Origin: Cellulomonas edaphi
Lineage (GTDB): Bacteria; Actinomycetota; Actinomycetes; Actinomycetales; Cellulomonadaceae
Direction of reading: 5' to 3'
Assembly (NCBI RefSeq): GCF_030362815.1
Contig: NZ_JAUCGR010000003.1
Coordinates: forward strand, 124,001 to 188,000
Length of the DNA: 64,000 nucleotides
Made by a program: the position numbers and the translations under genes. A model generated the notes under the pieces. The model saw only the letters and a program-made list of their open reading frames with translations, had not been told where the DNA came from and did not search any database. How positions within the stretch are numbered: the stretch's first letter is position 1; every line of letters begins with the position of its first letter. Of this stretch, positions 61,665 to 64,000 are shown one piece after another.

Positions 61665-62651
61665 ATGCGCTTCGGACTCTTCATCCCCCAGGGCTGGCGG
61701 CAGGACCTCACGGGCATCGAGGCCCGCGACCACTGGGGGGTGATGAACGGGCTCGCGCAGCACGCCGACCAGGGCGACGTCTGGGAGTCCGTCTGGGTGT
61801 ACGACCACTTCCACTCGGTCCCCGAGCCCAACGGGCAGGCGGTGCACGAGGCGTGGAGCCTGATCAACGCCTTCGCGGCCACCACCTCCCGCGTGCGCCT
61901 GGGCCAGATGTGCACGTGCATGGCGTACCGCAACCCGGCCTACCTCGCGAAGGTGGCCGCGACGGCGGACGTCATCTCCGGCGGCCGGGTCGAGATGGGC
62001 ATCGGTGCCGGCTGGTACGAGCACGAGTGGCGCGCCTACGGCTACGGGTTCCCGAGCGCGGGCGAGCGGATCGCGATGCTCGACGAGGGCGTGCAGATCT
62101 TCAAGCAGCTGTGGACCAACGGGGTCGCGACGCTCGACGGCAGGCACTACCAGGTGTCTGGCGCGCAGCTGGCGCCGCTCCCGCTCCAGGTGGACGGGCC
62201 GCCGCTGTGGATCGCGGGCGGCGGTGAGCGCAAGACGCTGCGCATCGCGGCGGAGCACGCGCAGTACACCAACTTCGACGGCACGCCCGAGGTGTTCGCG
62301 CACAAGTCGCAGGTGCTGCGGGGCCACTGCGACGCGATCGGGCGCGACTTCGGCGAGATCACCCGCTCCGCCAACTTCAACGTCGTGATCGGCGAGACGC
62401 AGGCCGACGTGGACGACCGCATCGCCTGGGTCGAGGAGCACTACGCGCTCACGGTGCCCGAGCGCGCGCCCGGCGTCGCCGAGGACTTCCGCAAGGGCCC
62501 GCTGGTCGGCACACCCGAGCAGGTGGTGGACGCGCTCACCCACCTGCAGGGGCTCGGGATGACGTACGCCATCACCTACTTCGCGGACGCTGCCTACGAC
62601 CGCGCCAGCATCGAGCTGTTCGAGAGCCAGGTGGTCCCCGCCCTGCGCTGA
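61665..62651 (+). CDS. LLM class F420-dependent oxidoreductase
   Basis: A 328-residue luciferase-like TIM-barrel oxidoreductase of the group expected to use coenzyme F420. Typical are MRFGLFIPQGW, VRLGQMCTCMAYRNPAYLAK, GRVEMGIGAGWYEHEW and PPLWIAGGGERKTLRIAA. Substrate unknown. ATG start. It is a single gene, divergent from nnrD and convergent with the beta-propeller gene (two bases between the stops). Confidence 0.88.
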   Translation: MRFGLFIPQGWRQDLTGIEARDHWGVMNGLAQHADQGDVWESVWVYDHFHSVPEPNGQAVHEAWSLINAFAATTSRVRLGQMCTCMAYRNPAYLAKVAATADVISGGRVEMGIGAGWYEHEWRAYGYGFPSAGERIAMLDEGVQIFKQLWTNGVATLDGRHYQVSGAQLAPLPLQVDGPPLWIAGGGERKTLRIAAEHAQYTNFDGTPEVFAHKSQVLRGHCDAIGRDFGEITRSANFNVVIGETQADVDDRIAWVEEHYALTVPERAPGVAEDFRKGPLVGTPEQVVDALTHLQGLGMTYAITYFADAAYDRASIELFESQVVPALR

Positions 62652-62653
62652 CC

Positions 62654-64000
62654 TCAGGGGCGGCCGAGCAGCACCAGGCGGGTGCGGTCCTGCCGTTCGC
62701 CACCGCGCGACGCGGCGTGCACGCGCTCCTCGACGACGGCGAGCGACTGCGCCGGGCCGGTGGCGTAGGCGGACAGCACCGCGCCGGCGCCGTAGTGACC
62801 CGTGCGCTCCCCGGTCCGGGAGTCCATCACCGTGACGTCCGCCCGGTCCTCGCGCGCGTCCCGGTCGAACCACGGGTTGAGCCCGCCGACGTCCGTCAGC
62901 ACCGCCGCCGAGCCCGGGCCCAGCGGCTCGCCCGCGTCCCGGACCACGGCCGGGGAGCCGCCCACCGACCAGAGCCACCTCGTGGCGGGCGGGTCGGTGG
63001 CCACCACGCGGGCCCCTCCGGTCGGGTCCAGGACGACGTCGTCGGAGACCGTCTGGGCGAACCAGTCCCGGCTCGAGCGCTCCCGCACCCCGGCGCCCGG
63101 CAGGGGGCACATCGACCCGTCGTCGAGCTCGATCACCACCGCCTCGTCGTCCTCGCCCGCGCCGGCCCTCGTGTAGACGGCGCGGTCCGTGCCCACCCAG
63201 TCCAGGGACGCGGCACAGTCCCCGGCCCGCTGCCACGACGGCACGCCCCCACGAGACAGCGAGAAGGTGCATGCCCCGACGTCCCGGGCGGGGGTGGACC
63301 ACAGCACGGCGTCGCCCGCGAGCGCCAGCGGTCGGCTCTCGCTCGTGGGCCTGGTCTCGAGCACCGCCCCCGAGCGGACGTCGGCGAGCTGCGTCGCGCT
63401 CCCCAGGTCGAGCGGGACCACGGCCGGCAGCCCGCGCGCCGTGACCTGCGCGGAGGCGCCGCCACCGACCACGGCGGACAGCGCTCGCGCGTCGCGCGCC
63501 CACAGCTCACGGCCTGCCTCGTCGAGGGCCACGACCCGGTGCACCATCGTCCCGTCGTCGTCGGACGACCACCGCGCGAGCACCACGACGCCGTCGCGCG
63601 CGGCGACGGGCACCTGGGAGCCGTCGGCCGCGGACGGTCGGACCCAGTCCCGCGTGCCCGCGGGCAGCGAGTAGGACGCCACACCGGTCGGCGTGGCGAT
63701 CACGACGTGCCCCGATCCGGCGTCCTCGACCGTGCGCGGCCCGGCGGCGCCGGTCGCGATCCGCGCGGTCTGCTCCCCGGTGGCCCGGTCCAGCACGCGC
63801 ACGGAGTCGCGCCCGACCACGACGATGCTCCGGCCGACCGGGAAGGCGTCGTGCACGTCGTCGGACCACGGCCGGCTCCACAGCACGCCCTCCGCGTGGG
63901 GCCGCGCCGCCTGCCACGGCACCCACACCGCCCCCACGGCGAGCGCGCCCGCCACGACGACCGCCACGGCGATGTCCCGGTCACGGACGGGCGCCGTGCG
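62654..64000 (-). CDS. PQQ-like beta-propeller protein (partial, 5' end outside window)
   Basis: At least 437 residues of a membrane-anchored WD/PQQ-type propeller. A hydrophobic segment (VVVAGALAVGAVWVPW) is followed by repeated blades, each with a pattern like SVRVLDRATGEQTARI or RVVALDEAGRELWARD. Cys in GACTFS, GDCAAS and SMCPLP may form disulfides outside the cell. The frame stays open past GTG 63967 to the window edge, and family members often have a cytoplasmic N-terminus, so the true start is probably beyond 64000. Function unknown. Confidence 0.7.
   Translation of the reverse strand, partial: RTAPVRDRDIAVAVVVAGALAVGAVWVPWQAARPHAEGVLWSRPWSDDVHDAFPVGRSIVVVGRDSVRVLDRATGEQTARIATGAAGPRTVEDAGSGHVVIATPTGVASYSLPAGTRDWVRPSAADGSQVPVAARDGVVVLARWSSDDDGTMVHRVVALDEAGRELWARDARALSAVVGGGASAQVTARGLPAVVPLDLGSATQLADVRSGAVLETRPTSESRPLALAGDAVLWSTPARDVGACTFSLSRGGVPSWQRAGDCAASLDWVGTDRAVYTRAGAGEDDEAVVIELDDGSMCPLPGAGVRERSSRDWFAQTVSDDVVLDPTGGARVVATDPPATRWLWSVGGSPAVVRDAGEPLGPGSAAVLTDVGGLNPWFDRDAREDRADVTVMDSRTGERTGHYGAGAVLSAYATGPAQSLAVVEERVHAASRGGERQDRTRLVLLGRP

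Overview
The window is high-GC DNA with actinobacterial gene content: recA-recX-rny beside a glutamate ABC permease, DUF3046 next to the recA region, ftsK/pgsA/cinA/clgR, dapA-RNase J, thyA-folA, a HrcA/CIRCE-type groES, and an alr-tsaE-tsaB-rimI-tsaD block. GTG starts and ATGA/GTGA overlaps are frequent. Together with a GH81 glucanase carrying FN3 and CBM6 modules and large secreted proteins, this suggests a Cellulomonas-like member of the Micrococcales. That placement is an inference from gene order and families.

Left part (1-28.9 kb): gluD (end of an importer operon); a minus-strand run recA-recX-rny, with an SOS box and -10 upstream of recA; a minus-strand operon of DUF3046, a membrane phosphodiesterase and a metallo-beta-lactamase-fold hydrolase; and divergent lhr-nei on the plus strand. 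Then come clgR, cinA and pgsA (minus), capA (plus), a GGDEF-EAL protein and ftsK (minus), a winged-helix AlkZ-like protein, a lipoprotein, a second MBL protein, a GlxA-type regulator, an EamA transporter, RNase J and dapA.

Middle part (28.9-39.4 kb): folA and thyA, then a plus-strand block of semialdehyde dehydrogenase, AzlC/AzlD branched-chain amino acid exporter, UPF0114, GNAT and a LacI regulator. A secreted GH81 endo-1,3-beta-glucanase faces the regulator, and its upstream region holds palindromes of the kind LacI-family proteins bind. After it come a small membrane protein and only the last 53 codons of dapB, broken off at about 39,410 against a fragment of an unrelated plus-strand gene. 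This is a rearrangement or assembly joint.

Right part (39.6-64 kb): groES with two CIRCE operators around its promoter, a THUMP-like methyltransferase and a YbdK-type carboxylate-amine ligase. Next are a secreted metallophosphoesterase with duplicated beta-rich modules and a 2,537-residue surface protein with repeated DUF5979-type domains and an LSNTG sorting motif. Then tsaD, a nitroreductase, a frameshifted CPBP protease, and a tightly overlapped minus-strand operon nnrD-kinase-alr-tsaE-tsaB-rimI-mercaptopyruvate sulfurtransferase. An F420-type LLM oxidoreductase and a truncated beta-propeller protein close the window.

The most unusual element is at 7228-7286. The DUF3046 stop is connected to the phosphodiesterase start by five consecutive four-codon reading frames, each encoding Met-Ser-Gly-Arg-stop, each joined to the next by a 4-base ATGA/GTGA overlap. 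Every base difference among the copies is silent in this reading. No tRNA, rRNA, insertion sequence, CRISPR array or replication origin was seen, and no gene-free stretch exceeds about 270 bases.
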